Of a DNA stretch of 41,517 nucleotides, positions 1 to 8,046 are shown one piece after another. Position 1 is the first letter of the stretch, and the number at the start of each line of letters is the position of its first letter. The notes under the pieces were generated by a model, which saw only the letters and a program-made list of their open reading frames with translations, made no database searches and was not told the origin of the DNA. The position numbers and the translations under genes are program-made. Source of the stretch: Chloroflexota bacterium (GTDB lineage Bacteria; Chloroflexota; Limnocylindria; Limnocylindrales; CSP1-4); the NCBI GenBank assembly GCA_021787395.1, contig JAJYLZ010000030.1, positions 1 through 41,517 on the forward strand, read 5' to 3'.

Positions 1-323
1 TGAGGGGCCGCCGACGGCGCGGGGCGCGGCGCCGCCTCCGCCTCCCCGTCGGCGCCGGTGCCGGCCCGAAGCCGCACCAGGCGGTCCCGCACCGGGCCGG
101 GCAGCGGCAGCCCGTCCACGGTCGTCGCCCGCACCCGCCGGATCCGGTAGCCGGCGGGGTGCCGCTCGTCGGCGTCGAGCCCCGGCCCCAGGCGGGCGAG
201 GACCGTGACCGTGTGGCCGCGGGCGGCGAGCGCGCTGGCGATGCGGTAGGTGCGCGAGTCGAACTCGCCCGTCGAGGGCAGCACGATCGCGGCGCGCTGG
301 GGGACGGGCGCCGGGCGCGTCAT
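1..323 (-). CDS. Glycosyltransferase family 4 (N-terminal part, runs off the window)
   Basis: Only the first 107 codons are present; the gene continues beyond position 1. The ATG at 321-323 overlaps the TGA of the upstream glycosyltransferase by 4 bp (ATGA), so the two are almost certainly co-translated. The N-terminus reads MTRPAPVPQRAAIVLP, followed by a segment with RTYRIASALAARGH and VTVLAR. This is the usual first beta-alpha-beta unit of a GT-B glycosyltransferase, where a sugar-nucleotide-dependent enzyme binds its acceptor. Downstream comes an Arg- and Ala-rich stretch. The catalytic C-terminal half lies outside the window, so donor and acceptor cannot be judged. It is the last visible gene of the UDP-diacetamido-uronate operon and probably adds a sugar to the same surface polysaccharide. 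Confidence 0.75.
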   Translation of the reverse strand, partial: MTRPAPVPQRAAIVLPSTGEFDSRTYRIASALAARGHTVTVLARLGPGLDADERHPAGYRIRRVRATTVDGLPLPGPVRDRLVRLRAGTGADGEAEAAPRPAPSAAP

Positions 324-1780
324 GCCGGGACGCCCGCACCCGGGGCGTCGCCGCCCGGCCCGTCTCCGCCCGAGCTCGCGGCGTCGCCGCCCGTGAGCCG
401 GGCGTAGAGCGCCAGCAGGGCGGCCGACTCGTGCTCCCAGTTCCAGCGGTCGTGGGCGGCGGCCAGGCAGCGGGCCCGCAGGGCGCACCGCTCGTCCTCG
501 GGCGCGTCGAGCACCCGGCGGATGGCCGCCGCGATCGAGGCCGCGTCGCCCGGGTCGCACACCTCGCCGAGCGGTCCGCTCGGGTTGTCGACGACCACGC
601 GGTGCAGATCCGGGAAGTCTGACGCCACCACCGGGACGCCGGCGGCGAGGGACTCGAACAGCTTGTTGGGCGTGGACAGATAGTGGTTCAGCGTGCTGGG
701 CTGGAGCGCCATCACGTCCACGTCGGCGCCCGACACCCAGTCCACCAGCTGGTCCGGCGGGACCGCGTCGAGCACGTGGAGTCGGCCGCCGTACCTCGGG
801 TCGGCCGCCATCCGGTCGAGGTCCGCACGGAGCGAGCCGTAGCCCAGGTAGGCGGCGTGGACGCCCTCCATGCCCGGCACCAGGATGGCGTCGGCCAGCT
901 GCTCGAGCCCGCGGTGGGCGGAGAAGCCGCCGTGGTACAGGGCCAGCGGGGTGCCGGCTGGGATGCCCGCGGCCGGCCGGAGGTGGTCCTCGGGCGCCGC
1001 CGGCGGGGTCCAGCGCGGCGGGCAGTTGTGGACGACCGTCACGTCCCGCGCCCCGAGCCGGGTGCGCAGCTCGCCCGCCAGCGCGTCGTTGACGGTGACG
1101 ACGCCCGCCGCCTCCGCCGCCCAGCGGCGCTCCAGGCGCGCGAAGAGCCGCTTGATCCAGCGCGGCCGCGTCGCGTTGGTGCCCGACTCGAGGAAGATCT
1201 CGTGGCTGTCGTAGACGACGGCACCGGAACCGTTCCGTGCCCGGGCGAGCACCGCCGCCGGCAGCCCGGTCAGGTCGTGGCCGTGGTAGACGTCGGCCGG
1301 TCCGGCCGCGGCGGCCGCGTTGTCGGCCCAGCCGAGCGTGGCCCACCGCCAGCGGACCAGCCAGTCGAGCAGCGAGCCGCCGGGCGGCGGCCGGCGTCCG
1401 AGCGCCCGCCCGAGGACGAAGAACGGCAGCCGGACCACCGACCAGGGGACCGCCGCGACGCCCACCCCGAGGCCCAGCAGCAGCTCGCCGATCCCGCCGG
1501 GCAGCGACTTGACGCCGCCCAGGATCCGCAGCGCCACCCAGCGGGCGAGGCGCCACGGGTGGCGGATGAACGCGAGCAGGATGCGCCAGCCGCCCGGGAT
1601 CGGCACCCGCAGGATCGTCACCTGCCCGCGCGTCTCGGTGTCGGCGACGCGGGACGTGGGGTTCGAGGGCCGGCCGATGACGGTCACGCTGTGCCCGGCG
1701 TCCGCGAGCGCGGCCGCCTCGCGCAGGACGCGCGCGTCCGTCCGCACGTCGTTGTAGACGAACATCACCACGCGGCTCAT
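320..1780 (-). CDS. Glycosyltransferase family 4 (GT-B fold)
   Basis: The 486-residue protein has the features of a GT4 retaining glycosyltransferase that transfers a sugar from a nucleotide donor in surface polysaccharide assembly. The N-terminal domain has the acceptor-side motif DVRTDARVLREA, a hydrophobic or amphipathic segment around residues 65-125 that may touch the membrane, and an HGHD motif. The C-terminal donor domain carries the family signature FESLAAGVPVVASD, with the Glu that contacts the donor ribose or phosphate. A GGGAG-like ribosome site precedes the ATG. It starts 16 bp after the stop of the epimerase gene and overlaps the next glycosyltransferase by 4 bp. About 80-100 residues are extra relative to compact GT4 enzymes, mainly the hydrophobic insertion. 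The substrate cannot be read from the sequence; a diacetamido-uronic acid donor is possible from context. Confidence 0.85.
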   Translation of the reverse strand: MSRVVMFVYNDVRTDARVLREAAALADAGHSVTVIGRPSNPTSRVADTETRGQVTILRVPIPGGWRILLAFIRHPWRLARWVALRILGGVKSLPGGIGELLLGLGVGVAAVPWSVVRLPFFVLGRALGRRPPPGGSLLDWLVRWRWATLGWADNAAAAAGPADVYHGHDLTGLPAAVLARARNGSGAVVYDSHEIFLESGTNATRPRWIKRLFARLERRWAAEAAGVVTVNDALAGELRTRLGARDVTVVHNCPPRWTPPAAPEDHLRPAAGIPAGTPLALYHGGFSAHRGLEQLADAILVPGMEGVHAAYLGYGSLRADLDRMAADPRYGGRLHVLDAVPPDQLVDWVSGADVDVMALQPSTLNHYLSTPNKLFESLAAGVPVVASDFPDLHRVVVDNPSGPLGEVCDPGDAASIAAAIRRVLDAPEDERCALRARCLAAAHDRWNWEHESAALLALYARLTGGDAASSGGDGPGGDAPGAGVPA

Positions 1781-1796
1781 CGCGCCGCTCCCGCCG

Positions 1797-2906
1797 TCAC
1801 GGGTTCCCGGCGAGCGCGGCCGCGATCGCCACGCCGGCCCCGGCCGGGGCGAGGTCGAGCCCGGCGGCCCGCTCGGCGGCGAGGCGCGGGGCGTCGGCTG
1901 CCGGCGCCAGCCGGGCCAGCTCGAGGGCGGCCCGCCGCCGGTCCAGCCCCACGACCACCATCCGACCCCCGGACTCGGCGACCGCCTCCACCCACTCCGT
2001 CCGATCGCGCAGGACCAGGCAGGGCGTCCGGAGCCAGGCGGCCTCGCGCTGCACGCCGCCCGAGTCGGTGAGGACCGCGGCCGCGTGGAGCTGGAGCGTG
2101 AGGGTGGTGCGGTAGCCCTGCGGCGGCACGACGTGCACGCCCGGCGGCAGCTCGACCCCCGCCGCGTCCAGCGCCGCCCGCGTGCCCGGGTGGAGCGCCA
2201 GGACCACCGGCCGGTCGGCCGCGGCGTCGGCGAGGACGGCCGCCCACGCGCGCATCGCGTCGGGATCGCGGTTCTCGGCCCGGTGCACGGTGGCGAACGC
2301 GTACCCGCCGGGCCCCAGCGGCAGGCCGAGCGCGCCGGCGACGGCCGCGAGCGCGGCCGGGCCGCTGACCTCCCGGCCGATCCTGGCGGCCAGGTCCTGC
2401 ATCAGGTCCCCGACCCGGAGCACGCCGTCGGTGACGCCCTCGGCGGCGAGGTTCGCCACGGCCGCGGGCGTGGGCGCGAACAGCCAGCGCGACAGGTGGT
2501 CGGCCACGACGCGGTTCAGCTCCTCCGGCATCCGCCGGTCGAAGGAGCGCAGCCCCGCCTCGACGTGGGCCACGGGGATGCCGAGCTTGGCGGCCGTCAG
2601 GGCGCCGGCCAGGGTGGAGTTCGTGTCGCCGTAGACGAGGACCGCGTCCGGCCGCTCCGCGACCAGGACGGGCTCGAGCGCGAGCAGCATCCGGGCCGTC
2701 TGCTCCGCGTGGCTGCCGCCCCCCACGCCCAGCGCGTGGTCCGGCCTCGGCAGCCCGAGCTCGGCGAAGAAGGTGCCGGCCATCGCCTCGTCGTAGTGCT
2801 GGCCCGTGTCCACGAAGACCTCCTCGTGGCGGGCGCGGAGGGCGGGCACCAGCGCCGCGGCCTTGATGAGCTGCGGTCGGGTGCCGACGACGCTGACGAT
2901 GCGCAC
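1797..2906 (-). CDS. Non-hydrolysing UDP-N-acetylglucosamine 2-epimerase family (WecB/WbpI-like)
   Basis: The 369-residue length is typical of the non-hydrolysing UDP-GlcNAc 2-epimerases, which invert C2 of a UDP-HexNAc in the cytoplasm. Diagnostic motifs are VGTRPQLIK near the N-terminus, DTGQHYD, VYGDTNST, HVEAGLRSFDRRMPEE with the acidic catalytic residues, and a C-terminal TDSGGVQREA segment that binds the UDP phosphates. The start is a GTG 34 bp after the stop of the dehydrogenase gene; no strong ribosome site is visible. WecB (UDP-GlcNAc to UDP-ManNAc) and WbpI (UDP-2,3-diacetamido-GlcA to the manno epimer) share this fold and motifs. Neighbouring WbpD-, WbpE-, WbpB- and WbpA-like genes make the WbpI role more likely, but that is inference from context. 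Confidence 0.9.
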   Translation of the reverse strand: MRIVSVVGTRPQLIKAAALVPALRARHEEVFVDTGQHYDEAMAGTFFAELGLPRPDHALGVGGGSHAEQTARMLLALEPVLVAERPDAVLVYGDTNSTLAGALTAAKLGIPVAHVEAGLRSFDRRMPEELNRVVADHLSRWLFAPTPAAVANLAAEGVTDGVLRVGDLMQDLAARIGREVSGPAALAAVAGALGLPLGPGGYAFATVHRAENRDPDAMRAWAAVLADAAADRPVVLALHPGTRAALDAAGVELPPGVHVVPPQGYRTTLTLQLHAAAVLTDSGGVQREAAWLRTPCLVLRDRTEWVEAVAESGGRMVVVGLDRRRAALELARLAPAADAPRLAAERAAGLDLAPAGAGVAIAAALAGNP

Positions 2907-2940
2907 GGGCGGCTCGCGGCGCGTCCGGCTCGGCTGGCGG

Positions 2941-4368
2941 TCAGCCGCCCGCGCGGACGCGCGTGCCGGCCTGGACGCCCACGCCGAGGTACGCGACGCC
3001 CTCGGGGAGGGCCAGCGTCCGCAGGCTGTTGCGGCCGTCGTAGACCACGGCGAGGTCCGGGAACCAGGCCGGGTCGAGCGAGGCGAACTGCGGGTCCGCG
3101 GTCTGGGTGACGACCGCGCGGAACCCGCCGGCCTCGCCCCAGGCCCACGGCCGGGCGCCCAGCGCCTCGATCTCCGCGGGCGAGAGCAGCGGGTCGTAGG
3201 CCGCCACGTCGGCCCCGGCGGCGGCGAGGTCCCGGATCAGCGGGATCGCGCGGCTGTAGGCGAGCTCCTTGACGCCCTCGCGGTAGGTGACGCCGAGCAC
3301 GAGCACCGACGCCCCGGCGAGGCCCCCGAGCAGCGAATCGACGGCGCCCAGCGCGCGGTCCGTCTGGCCGTCGTTCACCTCGCGGGCCGTCTCCACGATC
3401 CGAAGGCCGGGCGCCCGGGCCAGCAGCAGGTGCGGGTAGACCGGGATGCAGTGCCCGCCCACGCCGATGCCCGGCATGTGGATGTGGCTGTACGGCTGGC
3501 TGTTGGCGGCGGCGATCACCTCGGTCACGTCGATGCCGTGCAGGTCCGCCACGCGGGCGAACTCGTTGGCGAGGCCGATGTTGACGTCGCGGTAGGTCGT
3601 GTCGGCGAGCTTGCTGAACTCAGCGGCCTCGGCGCTGGACATCGCGACCACCTCGGCGTCGAGCACCGAGGCGTAGAACGCGGCCGCGCGGTCCGTCGAG
3701 GCGGGCGCCGTCCCGCCGACCAGCTTCGGGTACGCCGCCAGGTTCGCGAGGACGGCACCGCTGAACAGGCGCTCGGGCGAGAACGCCACGTGGAAGTCGC
3801 GCCCGGCGACCAGCCCGGAGGCCCGCTCGAGGCGCGGCGCGAACCGCCCGCGGGTGTCGCCGATGGGCAGCGTGGTCTCGAAGATGACCGTGGAGCCGGC
3901 GTGGACGCCGGGGGCGATCGAGTCCACCGCCGGGTCCATGTAGCGGTAGTCCGGCTGGTGCCGCTCGTCGAGCATCACGGGCACGATCAGCACCACCACG
4001 TCGGCGTCGCGCGCCGCCGCGGCCGCGTCCAGCGTGGCCCGCAGGCGGCCCTGGGCGTGCACGGTGGCCACCATCTCGGCCAGCCCCGGCTCCTCGCCCA
4101 CGTGGCTCCGGCCGGCGTTGACCGCGTCCACGACGGCCGGGTTCACGTCCACCGCGATCACGCGCCAGCCGTGGGTCGCGAACTGGGCGGCCAGCGGCAG
4201 GCCCATCTTGCCCGCGCCCACCACGGCGACGGTGCCCGCGGTCCCCTCCTCGCCCGTCCACGGCGTCACCGGGCGGGCCGGTCCGTGGGTGCACGGCTGG
4301 GGCGGCAGCTTGATCGAGCCCCCGAGCATGGAGGCGCCCACCGACGGGCGGGTCACGATGCGGCTCAT
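2941..4368 (-). CDS. UDP-N-acetyl-hexosamine 6-dehydrogenase (nucleotide-sugar dehydrogenase, WbpA/WecC-like)
   Basis: This 475-residue enzyme belongs to the UDP-glucose/UDP-HexNAc dehydrogenase family, which oxidises C6 of a UDP-sugar to a uronic acid with two NAD+. The Rossmann motif GAGKMG is at residues 51-56, the middle domain has FSPERLFSG, and the catalytic cysteine is Cys307 in GGHCIPV. A C-terminal UDP-binding Rossmann domain follows (SVLVLGVTYREG). The N-terminal 45 residues before the NAD fold are an unconserved-looking extension. The ATG is nevertheless supported by its 4-bp overlap with the upstream oxidoreductase stop. It could oxidise UDP-GlcNAc (WbpA) or UDP-ManNAc (WecC). The presence of C3 dehydrogenase, aminotransferase and acyltransferase neighbours favours WbpA. 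Confidence 0.9.
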   Translation of the reverse strand: MSRIVTRPSVGASMLGGSIKLPPQPCTHGPARPVTPWTGEEGTAGTVAVVGAGKMGLPLAAQFATHGWRVIAVDVNPAVVDAVNAGRSHVGEEPGLAEMVATVHAQGRLRATLDAAAAARDADVVVLIVPVMLDERHQPDYRYMDPAVDSIAPGVHAGSTVIFETTLPIGDTRGRFAPRLERASGLVAGRDFHVAFSPERLFSGAVLANLAAYPKLVGGTAPASTDRAAAFYASVLDAEVVAMSSAEAAEFSKLADTTYRDVNIGLANEFARVADLHGIDVTEVIAAANSQPYSHIHMPGIGVGGHCIPVYPHLLLARAPGLRIVETAREVNDGQTDRALGAVDSLLGGLAGASVLVLGVTYREGVKELAYSRAIPLIRDLAAAGADVAAYDPLLSPAEIEALGARPWAWGEAGGFRAVVTQTADPQFASLDPAWFPDLAVVYDGRNSLRTLALPEGVAYLGVGVQAGTRVRAGG

Positions 4369-5387
4369 GCGGGCGACGCCTCCCCGGCCAGGTCCACCGG
4401 CCGGACGGTCGAGGCCGCCTCGAGCAGCGCGTTGGCGATGCGGACGGCCCAGGCGCCGTCCTCTCCGTCCACGTACGGCCGCTCCCCGGTGCGGGCGGCT
4501 TGGACGAACGCGTCGAGCTGCGCCTTGAGCGGCTCGTGCGTCGCGACCTCCACCTCCAGCACGTCGCCGGTGAACGTGGGGGCGTAGCCCGCGATCAGCT
4601 GCTGGTGGGCGAGGTCGGACTTGGTGAACGTGAGCTTCTGGGTCAGGTAGTCCAGCTCGAACATGCCCTCCTCGCCGATGACCACCAGCTGGCGGCGCTT
4701 GGCGGGCGTGAGCCAGTTGACGTCGAGCATGCCGGTGGCGCCGGACGGGAAGTGGAGCAGGCCGAACAGCAGATCCTCGTGGGTGGCGTGCTTGCGCTGG
4801 GCCAGCTCCGCGTACGCGCGGACCGGCCGCTCGCCGGCGACCCAGCTGAGCATGTCGGCGTCGTGGGTCGCGAGGTCCACGGTCACGCCCACGTCGCGGA
4901 TGCGGGCGGGGAACGGGCCGGCGCGCCGCGACACGATGGCGTAGATGCTGGTCAGCCAGCCGGCGCGGAGCAGCTCGCCCAGCTTGAGCACCGCGGGGTT
5001 GTAGCGCTCCACGTGGCCCACCTGGACGGGCACGCCGTTCGCCTGGCCGGCATCGACGATCTCGAGCGCCTCGGCGTGCGTGGCCGCCAGGGGCTTCTCG
5101 ACCAGGACCGGCAGCCCGCGCTCGATGGCGGCCAGCGCCAGCGGCACGTGCGCGGTGGTGGGCGCCGCGATGACCACGGCCTCGACGTCCGCCTCGCGGA
5201 TCATCGCCAGCGGATCCGCGAAGCCGGCCGCCCCGGACTGCGCCGTCGCCGCCTCGAGCGCCGCCGGGTCGAGGTCGGCGACCGCGGCGAGCTTCGTCTG
5301 GGGGTGGTTCGAGATGACGCGCAGGTGGTTGCGGCCCATCGACCCAAGGCCGACCAGGCCGACCCGGAGCCGGGGCGCGCCGCTCAT
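4365..5387 (-). CDS. Gfo/Idh/MocA oxidoreductase, probable UDP-GlcNAcA 3-dehydrogenase (WbpB/WlbA-like)
   Basis: The 340-residue protein has the classic Gfo/Idh/MocA layout. An N-terminal NAD(P) Rossmann fold carries GLGSMG at residues 13-18. The EKP catalytic motif is at 97-99, and a C-terminal alpha/beta dimerisation domain contains HDADMLSW. The ATG at 5385-5387 overlaps the aminotransferase stop by 4 bp, and the gene ends with a 4-bp overlap onto the nucleotide-sugar dehydrogenase. WbpB/WlbA members oxidise C3 of UDP-GlcNAcA to a 3-keto sugar, the substrate of the adjacent PLP aminotransferase. The family as a whole is broad, so this assignment rests on the gene set rather than on residues seen here. 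Confidence 0.85.
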   Translation of the reverse strand: MSGAPRLRVGLVGLGSMGRNHLRVISNHPQTKLAAVADLDPAALEAATAQSGAAGFADPLAMIREADVEAVVIAAPTTAHVPLALAAIERGLPVLVEKPLAATHAEALEIVDAGQANGVPVQVGHVERYNPAVLKLGELLRAGWLTSIYAIVSRRAGPFPARIRDVGVTVDLATHDADMLSWVAGERPVRAYAELAQRKHATHEDLLFGLLHFPSGATGMLDVNWLTPAKRRQLVVIGEEGMFELDYLTQKLTFTKSDLAHQQLIAGYAPTFTGDVLEVEVATHEPLKAQLDAFVQAARTGERPYVDGEDGAWAVRIANALLEAASTVRPVDLAGEASPA

Positions 5388-6478
5388 CGCCGCACCGGGG
5401 TGGCGACCTCGCGGATCGACCGCACGATCGTCGCCAGGTCGTCCTGCGAGAGCTTGGGGTGGACCGGGATCGCCAGCACCTCGTCGGACAGCTGATTCGT
5501 CACCGGCAGGTCGAGGTCCGCCGCGCCCGGCACGTACGCCTGGAGGTAGGCCTGCTTGTGGATCGGCACGGGGTAGTAGATCAGCGTGCCCACGCCGCGC
5601 TCGGTGAGGCCGTCGATCACCCGCTGGCGCTCGCCCGGGAAGCGCATGACGTACTGGTGCCAGACGTGCTCGCGGCCCTCGGGGACCGTCGGCGTCAGGT
5701 AGTCGCCCGAGAGCTCGGCGGAGAGGTGGGCCGCGTTCCGGCGCCGCTGCTCGGTCCGCTCGTCGAGGCGCGTCAACTGCGCGAGGCCGATCGCCGCCGC
5801 GAGGTCGCTGGGCTTGTAGTTGGTGCCCAGGCTCTCGTGGTAGTAGCGGACGCGCATGCCGTGGTTGCGGAACAGGCGGATCCGGTCGGCGACCTCGTCG
5901 TCGTCGGTGGTGGCGAAGCCGCCCTCGCCGGTCATGAGGTTCTTGGTCGCGTACAGGCTGAACATCGTGGGGCCGAACTGGCCGGCCCGACGGCCGCGGT
6001 ACGAGGCGCCGTGGGCCTGGGCCGCGTCCTCGATGATCACCAGGTTGTGGCGCCGGGCGATCTCCTCGAGCGGGGCCATGTCGGCCATCAGGCCGTACAG
6101 GTGGACCGGCATGATCGCCTTGGTGCGGGGCGTGATCGCCGCCTCCACCTGGGCCGGGTCCATGCAGAAGTCGTCCTCGCGGATGTCCACGAACACGGGG
6201 CGCGCCCCGGCGCGCAGGATGACCGAGACCGTCGCGTTGAACGAGAACGAGACGGTGATGACCTCGTCGCCCTCGCCGATGCCGACGCCGTGGAGCACGG
6301 CCTCCTGGGCAACGGTCCCGTTCGCCATCAGAATCGCGTGCTTGACGCCGCAGTAGTCGGCCCACGCCTCCTCGAACGCCTTGGTCTTGGCGCCCATGGC
6401 CAGCATGCCGGAGCGCAGGACCTCGAGGACGGCCGCCTCCTCGGCGGGGCCGATGTCGGGCTTGGAGATCGGGATCAT
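5384..6478 (-). CDS. DegT/DnrJ/EryC1 PLP sugar aminotransferase (WbpE-like)
   Basis: The 364-residue protein is a type-I-fold, PLP-dependent sugar aminotransferase. It contains the PLP-stacking segment EDAAQAHGASY (Asp151) and the Schiff-base lysine Lys179 in YATKN, followed by GEGG. A C-terminal HVWHQYV motif and the N-terminal MIPISKPDIG are also typical. It should transfer an amino group from glutamate to a 3-keto (less likely 4-keto) UDP-sugar. The ATG overlaps the stop of the acyltransferase by 4 bp and its own stop overlaps the oxidoreductase start by 4 bp, so the three enzymes look like a translationally coupled oxidise-aminate-acetylate set. Context favours WbpE-type C3 amination of UDP-GlcNAcA; a 4-aminotransferase role is the alternative. 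Confidence 0.9.
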   Translation of the reverse strand: MIPISKPDIGPAEEAAVLEVLRSGMLAMGAKTKAFEEAWADYCGVKHAILMANGTVAQEAVLHGVGIGEGDEVITVSFSFNATVSVILRAGARPVFVDIREDDFCMDPAQVEAAITPRTKAIMPVHLYGLMADMAPLEEIARRHNLVIIEDAAQAHGASYRGRRAGQFGPTMFSLYATKNLMTGEGGFATTDDDEVADRIRLFRNHGMRVRYYHESLGTNYKPSDLAAAIGLAQLTRLDERTEQRRRNAAHLSAELSGDYLTPTVPEGREHVWHQYVMRFPGERQRVIDGLTERGVGTLIYYPVPIHKQAYLQAYVPGAADLDLPVTNQLSDEVLAIPVHPKLSQDDLATIVRSIREVATPVRR

Positions 6479-7116
6479 CGGATGGGGCTCCCTGGGACGG
6501 CGACGCAGGCGTCGCCCGTGATGGTGTACGTGGACGAGCAGCGCGGGCACCTGGCGGCCCCCTCGTGGTCGGCGCGGACCGTGACGCCCGAGGCGTCCGC
6601 GAGGCGCTGGCCGCAGCCGCACACCCAGCCGATGCGACGGGCGGGACTGCCGGCGACGAGCGCGTGGTCCGGGACGGTCCGGGTCACGACCGAGCCGGCG
6701 CCGACGGTGGCGAACCGGCCGACGTCCACGCCGGCGACCACCACCGCGCCGGCGCCGATCGAGCAGCCGGTCCGCAGGGTGATCGGGGACACGGTCCAGT
6801 CGTCCGCGCGGGCGAGGGAGCCATCGGCGGTGATGGCCCGCGGGTAGCGGTCGTTGGTGAGGATGGCGTTGGGCCCGATGAACACCCCGTCCTCCACGGT
6901 GACGCCGTGGTAGACGAGGGCGAGGTTCTGGACCTTGACGCGGTTGCCGAGGGTGACGCCCTCGTCGATGAACGCGTCGCGGCCGATGATGCACTCGGCG
7001 CCGATCGTGGCCCCGATCCTCACCTGCGCGCGGTGCCAGATGCTGCTCCGCGGCCCCACCGTCACGTCCGCCTCCAGATCGGCGGTCGGGTGGATCCGGG
7101 CGGTCGGGTCGATCAA
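6475..7116 (-). CDS. Left-handed beta-helix N-acetyltransferase with C-terminal zinc-ribbon (WbpD/WlbB-like)
   Basis: The 213-residue protein is made mostly of hexapeptide repeats ([LIV]-G-x4 pattern, for example IGATIG, VGPRSS, VEDGVF), the left-handed beta-helix of acetyl-CoA-dependent sugar N-acyltransferases. WbpD/WlbB-type motifs include NDRYPR and a final VAGSPARRIGW. The last 50 residues add CGCG and CPRC pairs, a likely structural zinc site seen in part of this family. No ATG fits. The start chosen is the TTG at 7114-7116, which gives IDPTARIHPTA and has an AGGAG 10 nt upstream at 7127-7131. The frame stays open further upstream, so a longer N-terminus cannot be excluded. It should acetylate the 3-amino group made by the neighbouring aminotransferase. 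It is the first gene of the operon. Confidence 0.85.
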   Translation of the reverse strand: MIDPTARIHPTADLEADVTVGPRSSIWHRAQVRIGATIGAECIIGRDAFIDEGVTLGNRVKVQNLALVYHGVTVEDGVFIGPNAILTNDRYPRAITADGSLARADDWTVSPITLRTGCSIGAGAVVVAGVDVGRFATVGAGSVVTRTVPDHALVAGSPARRIGWVCGCGQRLADASGVTVRADHEGAARCPRCSSTYTITGDACVAVPGSPIR

Positions 7117-7211
7117 GGCGGGCGTGCTCCTGCATGACTGGGCCTCGCGCGGCCGACGCTCGCCGCCGCGATGGACGCGGCTGACCGGAGGCCGGTCTCG
7201 CGACCCGCAGC

Positions 7212-7217
7212 AGTATA
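7212..7217 (-). promoter_or_regulatory. Putative -10 box of the diacetamido-uronate operon
   Basis: The minus strand reads TATACT, five of six matches to TATAAT. It lies about 95 nt upstream of the TTG start of the first operon gene and just downstream of the convergent-side end of the repeat-protein gene. The same TATACTGCT octamer-plus occurs upstream of mreB. No convincing -35 hexamer is visible. Confidence 0.45.
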
Positions 7218-7253
7218 CCGGCCGACCCCGTTTCCCCCGTTCGGCGGGGACGG

Positions 7254-7829
7254 TCAGCGGGCCTTGCGCAGGGCGCGCGAGATCGCCGCGATGACGCCGA
7301 AGCCGACGCCGAAGGCGAGCGCGCCCCGCCAGTCGAGCAGCGCCCGGACCTCGCCGTCCACCTTGGCGGCGAGGACCACCAGGGCGGCCGACGGCCGGGT
7401 GACGGTGACGCGCTGGGCGATCAGCGTCCGCACCAGGCCCTGGTCGATGGTGGCCTGGCGGGCGAGGACGTTGCCCACCACGCCCTGGGTCACGCGGACC
7501 TCGCCGGCCGCGACCGGGCCCACGCCGCCCCACTCGACGTTGAGCACGTCCGCCCGGGCGGCGCCGACGCCGCCGAACTGGACGAAGACGTCCTCGGCGT
7601 CCAGGCGGCCGATGCCGCCCATCCGGAGCTCGACGGTGTCCGCGGTGGCCTCGCCGATGCTGCCCCGCTCGAGGTGGAGGCTGCTCGCGGCTGCGCGGTC
7701 GAGGTCGTGGCGGCCCGCAGCCAGTTTCGGCTCGGGCGCCTGGGGAGTCTGGGACGTGGCGTCGGCCTGGGCGGAAGGCTCGGCGCCGGCATTCGGGAGC
7801 TGCTGGTCGGGCGTGCTGGGCTCGGTCAT
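7254..7829 (-). CDS. Protein of 15-residue tandem repeats (predicted beta-solenoid) with C-terminal membrane segment
   Basis: I do not recognise this family. The 191-residue product begins with about 45 disordered Pro/Ala/Gln-rich residues. It then contains roughly eight consecutive 15-residue repeats, of the form GGIGRLDAEDVFVQF, GGVGAARADVLNVEW, GGVGPVAAGEVRVTQ. They have Gly-(Gly)-Val/Ile-Gly at the turn and alternating Val positions, which suggests a stacked beta-solenoid. The last 20 residues are hydrophobic with a basic end (ALRKAR), a probable tail anchor. The ATG at 7827-7829 is preceded by AGAGG at 5-nt spacing; an in-frame TTG 18 nt earlier is less likely. A polymer-forming (bactofilin-like) or surface scaffold role is conceivable but unproven. 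Confidence 0.75.
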   Translation of the reverse strand: MTEPSTPDQQLPNAGAEPSAQADATSQTPQAPEPKLAAGRHDLDRAAASSLHLERGSIGEATADTVELRMGGIGRLDAEDVFVQFGGVGAARADVLNVEWGGVGPVAAGEVRVTQGVVGNVLARQATIDQGLVRTLIAQRVTVTRPSAALVVLAAKVDGEVRALLDWRGALAFGVGFGVIAAISRALRKAR

Positions 7830-7858
7830 CGGGGCCTCTGGCTGCAAGGTTGCGCCCC

Positions 7859-7864
7859 AGCGTA
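7859..7864 (-). promoter_or_regulatory. Putative -10 box upstream of the 15-residue-repeat protein
   Basis: The minus strand reads TACGCT (TAnnnT form), 29 nt upstream of the ATG at 7829. This is compatible with a short leader carrying the AGAGG ribosome site. No clear -35 element is seen. Confidence 0.3.
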
Positions 7865-7956
7865 CGACGCCCCGGCAGACCGGCCAACGGCCAGTCGTCG
7901 CCTTCCCGCATGGCGGATCAGCCGTCGGGCACGGCGGGCGGGCGCCCGAATCGGGT

Positions 7957-7962
7957 TATAGT
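7957..7962 (+). promoter_or_regulatory. Putative -10 box upstream of the DUF3048 gene
   Basis: TATAGT on the plus strand is one of the few AT-rich hexamers in this divergent 217-bp gap. It lies 84 nt before the ATG of the DUF3048 gene. No -35 consensus is visible, and the leader between them holds no recognised structure. Confidence 0.35.
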
Positions 7963-8046
7963 CCGCCCGTTCTGGTGTCCATCCGGGGCCTGCATGGGAG
8001 TACGGCGCGTGTCTGCGGTTGAGCCGGCGCTTGTGGCGTCCGTCCG

